Shown: in pieces, positions 43,050 to 53,467 of the stretch
Layout: each line of letters begins with the position of its first letter
Position numbering within the stretch: the first letter of the stretch is position 1
NCBI GenBank assembly: GCA_963734665.1
Contig: CAVTIR010000009.1
Coordinates: 71,920 to 135,919 of the forward strand
Source: Trebonia sp963734665
GTDB taxonomy: Bacteria > Actinomycetota > Actinomycetes > Streptosporangiales > Streptosporangiaceae
Direction of reading: 5' to 3'
Length of the DNA: 64,000 nucleotides
Notes under the pieces: generated by a model
Databases searched by the model: none
Told to the model about the DNA's origin: nothing
The model's input: only the letters and a program-made list of their open reading frames with translations
Made by a program: the position numbers and the translations under genes

Positions 43050-44009
43050 ATGAGCACCGCGAGACTGCTTGGTTACATCGCGCGCCGGATCCTGGTGCTC
43101 ATCGTCCTTCTCATTCTGGTCTCGTTCGCGGTGTTCTCGCTCCTTTACCTTTCGCCTGGGAATCCCGTGCAGATACTGCTCGGCCCGCGACCCGCAACGC
43201 CTGCGACGATCAGGCAACTAACGATCGAGTATCATCTCAACAAGCCATTCCTGGACCAGTACTGGATCTGGTTGAGCGATGCGGCGCAATTTAAGTTCGG
43301 GAATTCGATCCAGACTTCCCTCCCGGTAGCAGAGGAGATCGGGGCCCGCCTTCCGACGTCATTGTTCCTGGGAATCTACGCGTTTGTCCTGACGATCATT
43401 TTCGGGGTCGGCCTTGGCATTGTAAGTGCCCTGAAGCGCGGGAGTATTCTCGATCGAGGGATCGTGGGCGCGGTCGTCGTTGGCCTCTCAACCCCAGCCT
43501 TCGTCGGCGGCGTCTTCCTGATCTATATATTCGCCATTCTAGTTCGCTGGTTCCCTGCCTCCGGGCAGGGAAGCGGCTTTGTGGGCGAGGTTTGGCACCT
43601 TACCCTGCCAGCGATCGCCCTCGCGCTCACAACAGCGGCCTACGTACTGAAACATACGCGCGCCGCGATGATAGGCACACTCGACCAGGATTACGTCATC
43701 TTCGCAAAGGCACGTGGCTTGTCGGCCAGGCGGATCGTAATCAACTACGCTCTGCGCAACGCGCTGATCCCAATCCTGACGATTAGCGGTCTCCTGCTGT
43801 CATCGCTGATAGTCGGTGCGGTCTTCGTCGAAGTGACGTTCTCGATCCAGGGCATAGGACAGCTGCTCGTCGAGTCGGCGAGCACAAAGGACATCCCGAT
43901 GATCCAGTGCGTCGCGTTGCTGATGGCGGCGCTGATCATGATTGCCAATCTCCTCACAGATGTGGTCTACATGGTTGTCGATCCCCGCATCCGGCTGGGG
44001 AGGGAGTGA
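43050..44009 (+). CDS. Peptide-type ABC permease DppB family
   Basis: Inner-membrane permease of 319 residues with an N-terminal helix (RILVLIVLLILVSFAVFSLL), the family stretch SPGNPVQILLGPRPATPATI, several more helices, and the EAA loop (DYVIFAKARGLSARRIVINYALRNALIPILT). Ends DVVYMVVDPRIRLGRE, the DppB consensus. ATG start at 43050. The 100 bp between it and the binding-protein gene hold nothing recognisable. Confidence 0.93.
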   Translation: MSTARLLGYIARRILVLIVLLILVSFAVFSLLYLSPGNPVQILLGPRPATPATIRQLTIEYHLNKPFLDQYWIWLSDAAQFKFGNSIQTSLPVAEEIGARLPTSLFLGIYAFVLTIIFGVGLGIVSALKRGSILDRGIVGAVVVGLSTPAFVGGVFLIYIFAILVRWFPASGQGSGFVGEVWHLTLPAIALALTTAAYVLKHTRAAMIGTLDQDYVIFAKARGLSARRIVINYALRNALIPILTISGLLLSSLIVGAVFVEVTFSIQGIGQLLVESASTKDIPMIQCVALLMAALIMIANLLTDVVYMVVDPRIRLGRE

Positions 44010-44011
44010 AG

Positions 44012-44893
44012 ATGAGGGAACTCACGGTGTCCGGTGTGCGGCCGAGCGGAGTGGCTGCCCGCGCGGGCCGTCGCCGCATCCGAGTGCGGAGTCCTCTGAT
44101 CGGCCTCTGCTGGTGCTTCGTCGGCCTGGTCGTGCTGCTGGCAGTCACTGGGGCGCTCCTGGCCCCGCAGAACCCCGCCACGCAGAACCTGACGTCTATC
44201 ACGGCGCTGCCATCGGCGGCACACTGGTTCGGGACGGACGCCCTGGGCCGCGACGTGTTCTCCCGCGTTATCGCCGGCGCGCGGACGGCGTTCTTTGGGC
44301 CACTCGTGATTGCTGTGGGGTCCTTCGTCATCGGTAACGTTCTCGGGCTCCTTGCCGGGTACCGGGGCGGATGGGTCGATGGCGTGATCATGCGGTGGGT
44401 AGACATGATGTGGTCGATCCCGTCCCTCCTGCTGCTGATCGTGGTTGCTGGGGTGATCGGGGCCAGTTACTGGCCAGCGGTCGGCATACTGGTGGTGCTC
44501 ACGGCTCCCTTCGACGCCCGGGTCGTGCGCGGCGCGACGCTCGAGCAGGTCCCGCGCCCGTACGTCGAGGCGGCGAAGACTCTCGGGGTGTCGGACCGGC
44601 GCATCATGCTTTTCCACATCTGGCCTAATGTGTCCGCCGTTGCCGTGGCGAACACGTTCCTGGTCTTTGCCAGCTCGCTTGTGGTCTTGTCAGGGCTGTC
44701 GTTCCTGGGCCTGGGCGTTCCGCCGGGGACACCGGACTGGGGACTCATGCTCTCGCAGAACGAGGATCTGGTCTTCGTCAATCCGATCGCGACTCTCGCG
44801 CCGGGCGCAATGATCGTCCTGACGGCGACATCGATGAATCTGATCGGCGATTGGCTCTACGAGCGTCTGTCTAGTCGGGGAGGGCGGAGTTGA
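44012..44893 (+). CDS. Peptide-type ABC permease DppC family
   Basis: Second permease, about 293 residues. After a short basic N-terminus (RAGRRRIRVRSP) come a helix, the family motif HWFGTDALGRDVFSRVIAGA, and the EAA loop (PRPYVEAAKTLGVSDRRIMLFHIWPN). SFLGLGVPPGTPDWGLMLSQ is the typical late signature. ATG at 44012 has GGGAGGGAG 8 nt upstream; a GTG at 44006 overlaps the dppB stop. Its own TGA overlaps the next gene (TTGA), so all are coupled. Confidence 0.93.
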   Translation: MRELTVSGVRPSGVAARAGRRRIRVRSPLIGLCWCFVGLVVLLAVTGALLAPQNPATQNLTSITALPSAAHWFGTDALGRDVFSRVIAGARTAFFGPLVIAVGSFVIGNVLGLLAGYRGGWVDGVIMRWVDMMWSIPSLLLLIVVAGVIGASYWPAVGILVVLTAPFDARVVRGATLEQVPRPYVEAAKTLGVSDRRIMLFHIWPNVSAVAVANTFLVFASSLVVLSGLSFLGLGVPPGTPDWGLMLSQNEDLVFVNPIATLAPGAMIVLTATSMNLIGDWLYERLSSRGGRS

Positions 44894-46749
44894 CCGGGGA
44901 AGCCGAAGCAATGGATCGGGTCAACCCCGCGGTCCTGTCGGTCGCGGGGCTCCGGATCGAGCGCCGCCAGGAAGAAAGTACCCGGACCATCGTGTCCGCG
45001 GTGGACCTTGAGCTTGGCGAAGGGCAGACGATCGGCATCGTCGGCGAGTCCGGAAGCGGCAAGTCAATGACCGCTCGGGCGATTACCGGCCTACTACCCC
45101 GAGGTCTCACCGCGACCGGGGAGATCCGCTATGGCGACCGGAACCTGCTTTCACTCAAAGAGCAACAGTGGCAGGCAGTCCGCGGGACCGAAATCGGGCT
45201 CATCCTCCAGGACCCTTTCACGATGCTGAATCCGGTCCTTCGTTGCGGGCGGATCATCGGTGAGTCGCTGCGCGAGAAGCTGCCCCGCCAGGCGGAGCGA
45301 AAGGAAGCGATCCGCCGCCTGGCGGAGGTGGGGATCCACGACGAGTCCGTCGTCGACCGTTACCCGTTCCAGCTCTCGGGCGGTATGCGTCAGAGAGTCG
45401 CAATTGCCGCCGCCCTGGCCAGGGACCCCCGTGTCCTGATCGCCGACGAGCCCTCGACTGCCCTGGATGTGACCACGCAGCGGGACATCCTCGCACTGAT
45501 TAAGCGGATCCAGGCGGCCCGAGGGATGAGCCTGATCCTCATCACGCACGACCTGAGGGTCGCGTTCTCGATGTGCGACCGCATCTACGTTCTCTACGCA
45601 GGCTCAGTCATGGAGGTGGGGGGATCAGCCGAAGTCGAGGCCGAGCCATTCCACCCTTACAGCCACGGGCTCCTTCTGTCCGAGCCGCCAATGGACCGGC
45701 GGGTCGAAGAGCTTGTCGCGATCGCAGGCTCGGTCCCCACCCCTGACGAAGTGGCGGGCTGCTGCCCGTTCGCCCCTCGCTGCCGCTGGGCGGCGGAGTC
45801 CTGCCGGCAAGGAGCTCCACCGCTCCAGGAGGTCGCACCCGGCCGGTTCTCGTCGTGCCTCCGCATCTCCGCGATCCAGGCTGACATGGCCTCTGTCCGG
45901 CAGTTCGCGGTGCGAGAGGTAACCAGCCCACCCGAAGGGCGCCGGACGCGCACACCGATCATTTCGGTGGAGGGAGTTTCGAAGGTCTTCAACGGCAGGC
46001 ACACGGCCTTCTCCGCGCTTGATGCTGTCTCGCTGCAGGTCCAGGAAAACGAGGCCGTCGCCCTGGTCGGCGAATCGGGATCGGGAAAGACGACCCTATC
46101 TCGTCTACTCGTAGGTCTCGAACAGGCGACGGACGGAAAGGTCGTCATCGACGGCATCGCCGCTACAGACTGGACGAAACTCAACCGCGAGGAACGACGC
46201 AAGCTCCGGAGAACGGTGCAGATCGTCTTCCAGGATCCGTATTCGAGCCTCAACCCGATGCGGACGATTGGCTGGACCCTCGCTGAGGCGATCACAACCT
46301 ATGACCCACGGACCAAGAACGTGGACGCGAAGGTGGGGGAACTCCTGTCTTCCGTCGGGCTTCCAGCCTCGTGCGCTCAGCAGAAGCCCATGGCACTCTC
46401 AGGCGGGATGCGCCAGAGAGTCGCGATCGCCCGCGCTGTTGCCTTGCACCCGCGAGTGCTCGTTTGCGATGAGCCTGTCTCCGCGCTCGACACGTCCGTC
46501 CAAGCACAGATCCTCGAACTCTTCAAAGCCTTGCGAGGAGAGTACGGGATCGGCTATCTCTTCATCACCCATGATCTGTCGATCGTCCGACAGATCTCCG
46601 AGTACCTCTATGTCATGCGCCAAGGCCGCATCGTCGAGTCCGGCCCGACCGACGAGATCCTTGACCACCCCCAGGATCCCTACACGATCAAGCTCATCGG
46701 CTCGGCCCCCCGGTCAGAACGGGAATGGCTGGTCCCAGGCGAGAGCTAG
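44890..46749 (+). CDS. Fused DppD-DppF type ABC ATPases
   Basis: One 619-residue protein with two ATPase domains. The first (about 15-265) has Walker A GESGSGKSMTAR, signature LSGGMRQRVAIAAAL and Walker B RVLIADEPSTALDVTTQ, followed by the OppD-type Cys segment CCPFAPRCRWAAESC. The second (about 355-610) has GESGSGKTTLSRLL, LSGGMRQRVAIARAV and RVLVCDEPVSALDTSVQ. The two are usually separate genes; the fusion occurs in other actinobacteria. TTG at 44890 has GGAGG 6 nt upstream and overlaps dppC; an ATG at 44911 is the alternative. It is the last gene of the island; xerC follows after 105 bp. Confidence 0.92.
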   Translation: MTGEAEAMDRVNPAVLSVAGLRIERRQEESTRTIVSAVDLELGEGQTIGIVGESGSGKSMTARAITGLLPRGLTATGEIRYGDRNLLSLKEQQWQAVRGTEIGLILQDPFTMLNPVLRCGRIIGESLREKLPRQAERKEAIRRLAEVGIHDESVVDRYPFQLSGGMRQRVAIAAALARDPRVLIADEPSTALDVTTQRDILALIKRIQAARGMSLILITHDLRVAFSMCDRIYVLYAGSVMEVGGSAEVEAEPFHPYSHGLLLSEPPMDRRVEELVAIAGSVPTPDEVAGCCPFAPRCRWAAESCRQGAPPLQEVAPGRFSSCLRISAIQADMASVRQFAVREVTSPPEGRRTRTPIISVEGVSKVFNGRHTAFSALDAVSLQVQENEAVALVGESGSGKTTLSRLLVGLEQATDGKVVIDGIAATDWTKLNREERRKLRRTVQIVFQDPYSSLNPMRTIGWTLAEAITTYDPRTKNVDAKVGELLSSVGLPASCAQQKPMALSGGMRQRVAIARAVALHPRVLVCDEPVSALDTSVQAQILELFKALRGEYGIGYLFITHDLSIVRQISEYLYVMRQGRIVESGPTDEILDHPQDPYTIKLIGSAPRSEREWLVPGES

Positions 46750-46869
46750 AGCGTGTCTGATGGCTCGAAGGTGATGGTGATCTGCTGGGCAGGGACCCAA
46801 AATGCAACAGGGCGGTAAAACATAGGCGAGGTCGTTCCCAAGCGGCCCGTCCCGGTGCACACTTTGCGC

Positions 46870-47954
46870 ATGGTTGCAGTCCCCCGGAAGGAGGACGGTA
46901 TCCCTTCGGATAGCCAGGCAGGGAGCCTGCCTGCGGCGCTGAGTTCGGCGCTGGCTGAGTTCTGCCGCCACCTTGCCGCCGAGCGTGCCCTGTCGCGCCA
47001 CACCGTCCGCGCCTACCAGGGCGACATCCAGTCGCTTCTTGAGTACGCCTGGCGCTGCGGCGTGGGGGATCCTGGCTCGCTTGACCTGATCACGCTCCGG
47101 GGCTGGCTGGCGAGCCAGCATCAGGCCGGCGCCGCCAGGGCCACGCTGGCCCGCCGGGGCGCGGCGGCCCGAGCCTTCACCGCCTACGCTCACCGCCAGG
47201 GCTGGCTCGCCACCGACCCGGGGCCGCGGCTCGGCACCCCCAAGGCGCGGCCTGTGCTGCCGCAGGTGCTGCGCAGGGACGAGATGAACATAGTGCTCGC
47301 GGACTGCGAGGACCGGGCGCTGCGCGAATTCGCCGCGGGCCAGCGCCCTGCCGCGGCCCTGGCCATGCGCGACGCCGCCGTTCTCGAGCTGCTGTACGCG
47401 ACGGCGATCCGGGTCAGCGAGCTGTGTGAGCTCGACACCGGAGGGGTCGATAGGGACCGGCGCACGGTCCGGGTCCTCGGCAAGGGCGGGAAGGAGCGCG
47501 TCGTGCCGGTGGGCCTGCCCGCGATGCGGGCACTGACCCGGTGGGAGGAACTCGGTCGCCCCGTCCTGGCCAACGAACGCAGCGGGACCGCGCTCCTCCT
47601 CGGTGCCCGGGGCGGTCGGCTCGACCCGAGGACCGCACGCCGCATCGTGCACGCCCGGCTGCGCGCCGCCGACCTGGCGTCCGTCGCAGCCAGGCATGCG
47701 GTCAGCGACCACGGCCAGCCCGAGGGCCAAGGCCCGGCCGGCGGGCAGGACGACGCCGGCCGCCGGCCGTCAGGGACGCGGGCCCGCATGCCATCAGGCA
47801 TACCGCCGCCACGCACCTCCTTGAGGGCGGTGCCGACCTGCGCAGCGTGCAGGAGATCCTCGGCCACTCTTCGCCCGCCACCACGCAGATCTACACGCAC
47901 GTCACGGCTGAGCGCCTGAAGGCGACCTACCGCCAGGCACACCCCCGCGCCTGA
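46870..47954 (+). CDS. xerC: Tyrosine recombinase XerC, frame-disrupted near the catalytic region
   Basis: Site-specific recombinase for chromosome dimer resolution. The core-binding domain (LAEFCRHLAAERALSRHTVRAYQGD) and the first catalytic Arg (LLYATAIRVSELCELD) are in one frame, with VLGKGGKERVVPV. The second part, in another frame, has the HxxR box (GPHAIRHTAATHLLEGGADL), the GH of EILGHSS and the Tyr of TTQIYTHV, ending RQAHPRA at 47954. Between about 47680 and 47790 there is a frame change and about 30 extra residues without homology. GTG 46855 is an alternative start. Location between dprA and rpsB is normal. Either a sequence error plus small insertion, or a real defect. Confidence 0.83.
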
Positions 47955-48576
47955 TCGTTCCCGGGCACTGAGCAATAGCCAGCACTGCCCGCTGGTGGCG
48001 CACTGAAGGGCGCTACCGCATACGAGAAGTCACTACCTGCCGGGCAGTTCCATACCCCGCCGCCCGCCGCCCGCCGTTGGCCCGTACTGAGCTTGTGGCA
48101 CAAACCAGTCCGGTTTCTTGTTCTGTTCTGCAGTCGGGCTGGGTATCCCGTCAGGGAGGTGGCACAGTTGTCCGTTCCGGAACGGCGGCCTGCCGCCCCG
48201 GCGGTACCCGCATTCAAGTAATCTGGAAATGGTCTCTTCAGTCGTCGCCACGGGCGGCGCCCGGAAGGACCGCAATACGCGTGCTCGTATGCCGCGTGAA
48301 CCCGAGCAGCCACCCGACGGTCGCAGCCAGCGATTGTTTTATGCCGGTGGCGCTACCAGGGGGAACGCGGACGCGCCACTCGGTCCGCCGACCGAACGGC
48401 AGGCAGGCCCCGCCTAACGGCAACAAGGGCCGGCATCGCCAGCAAGGTCGGCCGCATGGCGCGGACACCCAGTCATCGGGCACCAGGAAGCAACCGAGTT
48501 GCGTCCCGGCTCAAGCGCAGAGCAGTAGGGCAAGCAAAGCGCAAGCCGTGACGCGTATCAGGGAGGACCCCAAAGC
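47955..48576. other. Intergenic region before rpsB, no gene seen
   Basis: In many actinobacteria a secreted M23 peptidase gene lies here on the opposite strand; no such frame is found. The open frames present lack family features. The last 80 bp should carry the rpsB promoter and leader; GGGAGGA stands before the rpsB start. Confidence 0.5.
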
Positions 48577-49362
48577 ATGGCGCCTGTCGTCACCATGAAG
48601 CAGCTCCTGGAGAGCGGCGTCCACTTCGGCCACCAGACCCGGCGCTGGAACCCGAAGATGAAGCGTTACATCTTCACCGAGCGCAACGGCATCTACATCA
48701 TCGACCTGCAGCAGTCGCTGGCTTACATCGACAGCGCGTACGAGTTCATCAGGGAGACGGTCGCGCACGGCGGCACGATCCTCTACGTCGGCACGAAGAA
48801 GCAGGCCCAGGAGGCGATCGCCGAGCAGGCGCGCCGGGTCGGCATGCCGTTCGTGAACCAGCGCTGGCTGGGCGGCATGCTCACCAACTTCTCCACCGTC
48901 TACAAGCGGCTGCAGCGCCTCAAGGAGCTCGAGGAGCTCGACTTCGACGACGTGCCCGGCTCTGGCATGACCAAGAAGGAACTGCTCGGCCTCAAGCGCG
49001 AGCGCGACAAGCTCGACAAGACCCTCGGCGGCATCAGGGACATGGCCCGCGTGCCGAGCGCCATCTGGGTGGTGGACACCAAGAAGGAGCACATCGCGGT
49101 CAACGAGGCGCGCAAGCTGGGCATCCCGGTCGTCGCGATCCTCGACACGAACTGCGACCCGGACGAGGTGAACTACCCGATCCCCGGCAACGACGACGCG
49201 ATCCGCTCCGTGGCGCTGCTCACCCGGGTGGTCGCCGACGCGGTGGCCGACGGCCTCATGTCCCGCGCGGGCGCCTCCGTGGCCGACGAGAAGCCGGCCG
49301 ACGACAGTTCACCGACCAGCGACGAGCCGCTGCCCGAGTGGGAGCGCGACCTGCTTGCTTGA
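48577..49362 (+). CDS. rpsB: 30S ribosomal protein S2
   Basis: S2, 261 residues in the intact frame: VVTMKQLLESGVHFGHQTRR, WNPKMKRYIFTERNGIYIID, GTKKQAQEAIAEQARRVGMP, QRWLGGMLTNF and VPIVAILDTN-like PVVAILDTNCDPDEVNYPIP. It ends PEWERDLLA. Actinobacterial S2 usually continues with an Ala/Glu tail; 49363-49620 encodes such a tail (AEIAAVAPETAEIA, then EATPEAAEAAADNAE before a TGA at 49618) but in shifting frames. So the true gene may reach 49620, with several indels in the tail. The core is complete. Confidence 0.95.
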   Translation: MAPVVTMKQLLESGVHFGHQTRRWNPKMKRYIFTERNGIYIIDLQQSLAYIDSAYEFIRETVAHGGTILYVGTKKQAQEAIAEQARRVGMPFVNQRWLGGMLTNFSTVYKRLQRLKELEELDFDDVPGSGMTKKELLGLKRERDKLDKTLGGIRDMARVPSAIWVVDTKKEHIAVNEARKLGIPVVAILDTNCDPDEVNYPIPGNDDAIRSVALLTRVVADAVADGLMSRAGASVADEKPADDSSPTSDEPLPEWERDLLA

Positions 49363-49652
49363 TGGCACCGCTCCGCGTCCCGGCCGAGGAGACGGCCGGA
49401 GTCCACGGTCACCGACCGCGGCCGATGCCGACGCCGAGATCGCTGCGGTCGCCCCCGAGACCGCCGAGATCGCTGCGGCCGCCGCCGCCGAGGCGACTCC
49501 CGAGGCCGCTGAGATCGCTGCGGCGACGCCGCCGAGGCGACTCCCGAGACCGCTGAGACCGCTGAGGCCGCCGAGGCGACTCCCGAGGCCGCTGAGGCCG
49601 CCGCCGACAACGCCGAGTGACGCTGACAACCACTCCATGCAAGGAAGAGACA

Positions 49653-50488
49653 ATGGCGAATTTTTCCACCGCTGACGTGAAGCGGCTCCGGGACCTGTCC
49701 GGCGCCGGCATGATGGACTGCAAGAACGCCCTGACCGAGGCCGATGGCAACATCGACGAGGCCATCGAGTTCCTGCGCAAGAAGGGCGTCAAGGACGCGG
49801 GCAAGCGGGCCGACCGGACCGCGGCGCAACGGCCTGGTCATCGCCGAGCTCGACGGCACCAGCGCGGGCGTCCTGGTCGAGCTGAACTGCGAGACCGACT
49901 TCGTGGCCAAGAACGAGGGCTTCCAGGAGCTGGCCACCAAGATCGCGCAGGCGGCCCTCGCGAGCAAGGTCGCCGACCGGCTCGCCCTTCTCGCCACCGA
50001 GACGGCCGACGGCAAGACCGTCGAGCAGCTCATCGAGGAGGCCAGCGCCTCGATCAAGGAGAAGCTCGAGCTCGGCCGGTACGCCCGCTCGACGGCGGCT
50101 ACGTGGCCACCTACCTGCACCGTCCGACCGGGACCTGCCGCCGACCATCGGCGTGCTCGTCCAGCTCGACGCGGCCAACGAAGAGGTCGCCAAGGACATC
50201 GCGCAGCAGATCGCCGCGGCCGGTGCCCAGTACGTCACCCGTGACGAGGTGCCTGCCGACGTGGTCGAGAAGGAGCGCCGGATCGCGGAGGAGATCACCC
50301 GCGAGGAAGGCAAGCCGGAGCAGGCGATCCCGAAGATCGTCGAGGGCCGCGTCGGTGCCTTCTTCAAGGACATCGTGCTCACCGAGCAGGCGAGCGTGAA
50401 GGACCCGAAGCAGACCATCAAGTCGGTCCTCGCGGCCGGCAAGGTGAACGTGCAGGCCTTCGCCCGCTTCCGCGTCGGCCAGGCGTAA
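49653..50488 (+). CDS. tsf: Elongation factor Ts, three frameshifts as sequenced
   Basis: Nucleotide exchange factor for EF-Tu. The start MANFSTADVKRLRDLSGAGM and MDCKNALTEADGNIDEAIEF is intact with AAGGAAGA before the ATG. After about 49825 the frame changes (NGLVIAELDGTSAGVLVELN, CETDFVAKNEGFQELATKIA). After about 50085 it changes back for GGYVATYLHR, and again near 50125 for IGVLVQLDAANEEVAKDIAQ to the end (KVNVQAFARFRVGQA). Each shift is explained by one base (for example CGCCTCGAC read as CGCTCGAC). Corrected length about 278 residues, normal. Essential in bacteria, so either these are sequence errors or an intact copy exists elsewhere. Confidence 0.88.
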
Positions 50489-50597
50489 GAACCAAAACTG
50501 CAGTAACGACGCGCGTCGCGCGGCCCCGCCGGGCCGTGCGGCGCGCGTGTCTCCGGGTAGTGTGGTGAACGCCGCCGTGTGCACAGGAGCTGAACCA

Positions 50598-51160
50598 ATG
50601 ATCGATGACACCCTCCTCGAAGCCGAGGAGAAGATGGACAAGGCCGTCACGGTCGCCCAGGAAGACTTCAGCAACATCCGCACCGGTCGGTTACACCCCA
50701 GCGATCTTCTCGAAGATCACGGCCGAGTACTACGGCACGCAGACGCCGCTGAACCAGCTCGCGTCGTTCCACGTGCCCGAGCCGCGGATGATCACCGTGC
50801 AGCCGTTCGACAAGGGGTCCATGGCCGCGATCGAGAAGGCGATCAGGAACAGCGACCTCGGGCGTGAACCCGACCAACGACGGCGTGCTCATCCGGGTCG
50901 TCTTCCCCGAGCTGACCGAGGAACGCAGGCGCGAGTACATCAAGACCGCCCGCTCCAAGGCCGAGGACAGCCCGCGGGTCAGCATCCGCAACATCAGGCG
51001 GCACGCCAAGGACACCCTCGACAAGATGGTGAAGAACAGCGAGGCCGGCGAGGACGACGTGCGCCGCGCCGAGCGGGAGCTGCAGGATCTGACCGACACC
51101 TACATCGCGAAGATCGACGAGCTGCTCAAGCACAAGGAAGCCGAGCTGCTCGAGATCTGA
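50598..51160 (+). CDS. frr: Ribosome recycling factor, two frameshifts as sequenced
   Basis: Splits post-termination ribosomes with EF-G. Segment 1 (ATG 50598) reads MIDDTLLEAEEKMDKAVTVA, ending FSNIRTGR; segment 2 in another frame reads YTPAIFSKITAEYYGTQTPL and MITVQPFDKGSMAAIEKAIR; segment 3 reads VNPTNDGVLIRVVFPELTEE to KHKEAELLEI. The joins are near 50690 and 50865. Combined length 186 residues, normal. It follows tsf directly here, without pyrH. Confidence 0.88.
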
Positions 51161-51189
51161 GGCTTTCCACAGGCACTGGCGAGCGTCTC

Positions 51190-52103
<914 letters not shown>

Positions 52104-52812
52104 CACCCAAGATCAAGATCCAAGGCCAAAGACAAGGTCCGCCTGGCTAAGCCGCGCGTGAGTGCCGCTGATCTTAGGAGCCAGCCAGAACGGGTGCGGT
52201 CTCCACGCCATCGCGCACCATGTAACCTGCCACGCGCAGCACGCACCCGTTCTGCATCCCTCAATGACTCGCCGCAGCGCAACCCGTTCGGGGACCTTAT
52301 CCGGCGGACCTCAGCCCGGCTAGTCCCAACGGCTCGTTTCCGCTTTCGGACGCCTCTATCGTGGCCGTTTGCGCAAACGAGCCGCTCCGCTGCGGCGTCA
52401 GGGCTTGAGACGCCCCAGCTGATCCAGGCAACGATGATCAGAAACCTAACGTAACGCACATCAGGCCAGGTCAGGCTGTCGTTGTTTTCTCCGGGGGGAG
52501 CGATCCCCGTGCCCCCGTACCCCCGGCCAAAGCTGCGGGTGACTCTGGTCGCTGTGCTGCGAGCGCGGCCCTGGGCCGAACCGGGTCACCGAATGCCACG
52601 GGTACCCCGCCAGCCAGAGGAACAACAGCGGCGCGACCCCGGGAAGCACGCTCCCGTTCGGTACCACTGAATTACTCCAGGCGCAAACCGTCACGCACGG
52701 GCGGACCTCAGCCCGCGCCTTTCCTGCTCGTGTTTAAGAACTCAATTCCAAGGCAGTTGATAGGCGGACAAGAAGGCACGGCCAGCTTGGCACGGCATCC
52801 CGGAACGGAGTC
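52104..52812. other. Long non-coding region with stem-loops and a G-rich repeat
   Basis: No convincing gene. Two long-loop inverted repeats are present: 52186-52198 with 52242-52254 (13 bp) and 52330-52339 with 52375-52384 (10 bp). A G-rich element near 52485-52530 resembles the one in the livF N-terminus. The string GGCGGACCTCAGCCCG occurs at about 52303 and 52700. Confidence 0.45.
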
Positions 52813-52998
52813 ATGGCCATGTCCGTTAGATGGGTCAGGAATCTCATTATTCTGGCGTATTTCGTGATTGGCGGCGTCATCGCCTGGGATCACGGCTACA
52901 TCGGGATCAGCTGGCTGCGGTCGCTCGCCAGCGCGGTCCTCGCGATCATCTTCTGGTGGCTCGTCCCACTAGGTGTCAACCTTCACATCCACGCCTGA
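52813..52998 (+). CDS. Small conserved membrane protein
   Basis: 61 residues with two hydrophobic segments: VRWVRNLIILAYFVIGGVIA and LASAVLAIIFWWLVPLGVNL, ending HIHA. It resembles small actinobacterial membrane proteins of unknown role with a closing LLGVNLHI motif. ATG at 52813 (or 52819) follows GGAG. Its 3' end lies in repeat A1, and a fragment coding the same WLVPLGVNLHIHA end recurs at 59229. Confidence 0.6.
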   Translation: MAMSVRWVRNLIILAYFVIGGVIAWDHGYIGISWLRSLASAVLAIIFWWLVPLGVNLHIHA

Positions 52999-53100
52999 CG
53001 AATTAATCGTAGGATCAGATTATCGGGCCGACGGCCAGCAAGCACTGCCGTCCGTGCAGGTCACGGACGGCAGTGCTGGCCGCCTGCAGCGGGTCACCCC
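52955..53100 (+). repeat. Repeat A, copy 1, containing a 16-bp-stem hairpin
   Basis: Begins in the end of the small membrane gene and includes AGCACTGCCGTCCGTG (53041-53056) paired with 53062-53077 around CAGGT, a perfect hairpin and a likely terminator. Nearly identical sequence occurs at 59229-59358, and a diverged partial copy at 60848-60946. Confidence 0.88.
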
Positions 53101-53288
53101 TGTGGTTCCGAGGCTGATCTCGATGGGGTTGGCCCAGGGCCGGGACGTTCGGAACTGCGTCCGTTCGGTGCCCGAATGTCGGCCGCCCGGGCATCCGCGC
53201 CCTGTACGGCAGGACCGGGACGGCCGGGACGCACAATAGTGCGGTGGTCGCAAAACGGCGAGCACGCACTGACGCGAGCGCGCTTCGC

Positions 53289-53425
53289 TGAGCAATGAGT
53301 ACCTGGTGGCCGGGCGCGACCTCGGCTTCTTCCCCGCCGAGCTCGCGGGGCTGGCGGCGAACGGGGTGCGCGCCTCCTTCCTCGACCCGGCTGCGAAGGA
53401 GGCACTGCTGGCGGAGATCGCCGCG
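53289..53425 (+). pseudogene. Fragment resembling the C-terminus of adenosine deaminase
   Basis: One frame reads NEYLVAGRDLGFFPAELAGL, then AANGVRASFLDPAAKEALLA and EIAAV. This matches the last about 45 residues of actinobacterial adenosine deaminases (helix, then GLAALARNGVRASFLD-like motif). Nothing of the catalytic barrel is present. It lies between repeat A1 and the region upstream of the first giant kinase and seems to be debris at a rearrangement border. Confidence 0.6.
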
Positions 53426-53467
53426 GTCCCGCTGCCCTACCGGCCTGCCGGAGTCCCCCCGCGCTCC

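Noticed and set aside
48077..48598. A 173-residue plus-strand frame before rpsB
   Set aside because: It runs into rpsB in another frame, lacks family similarity and has no good start site.
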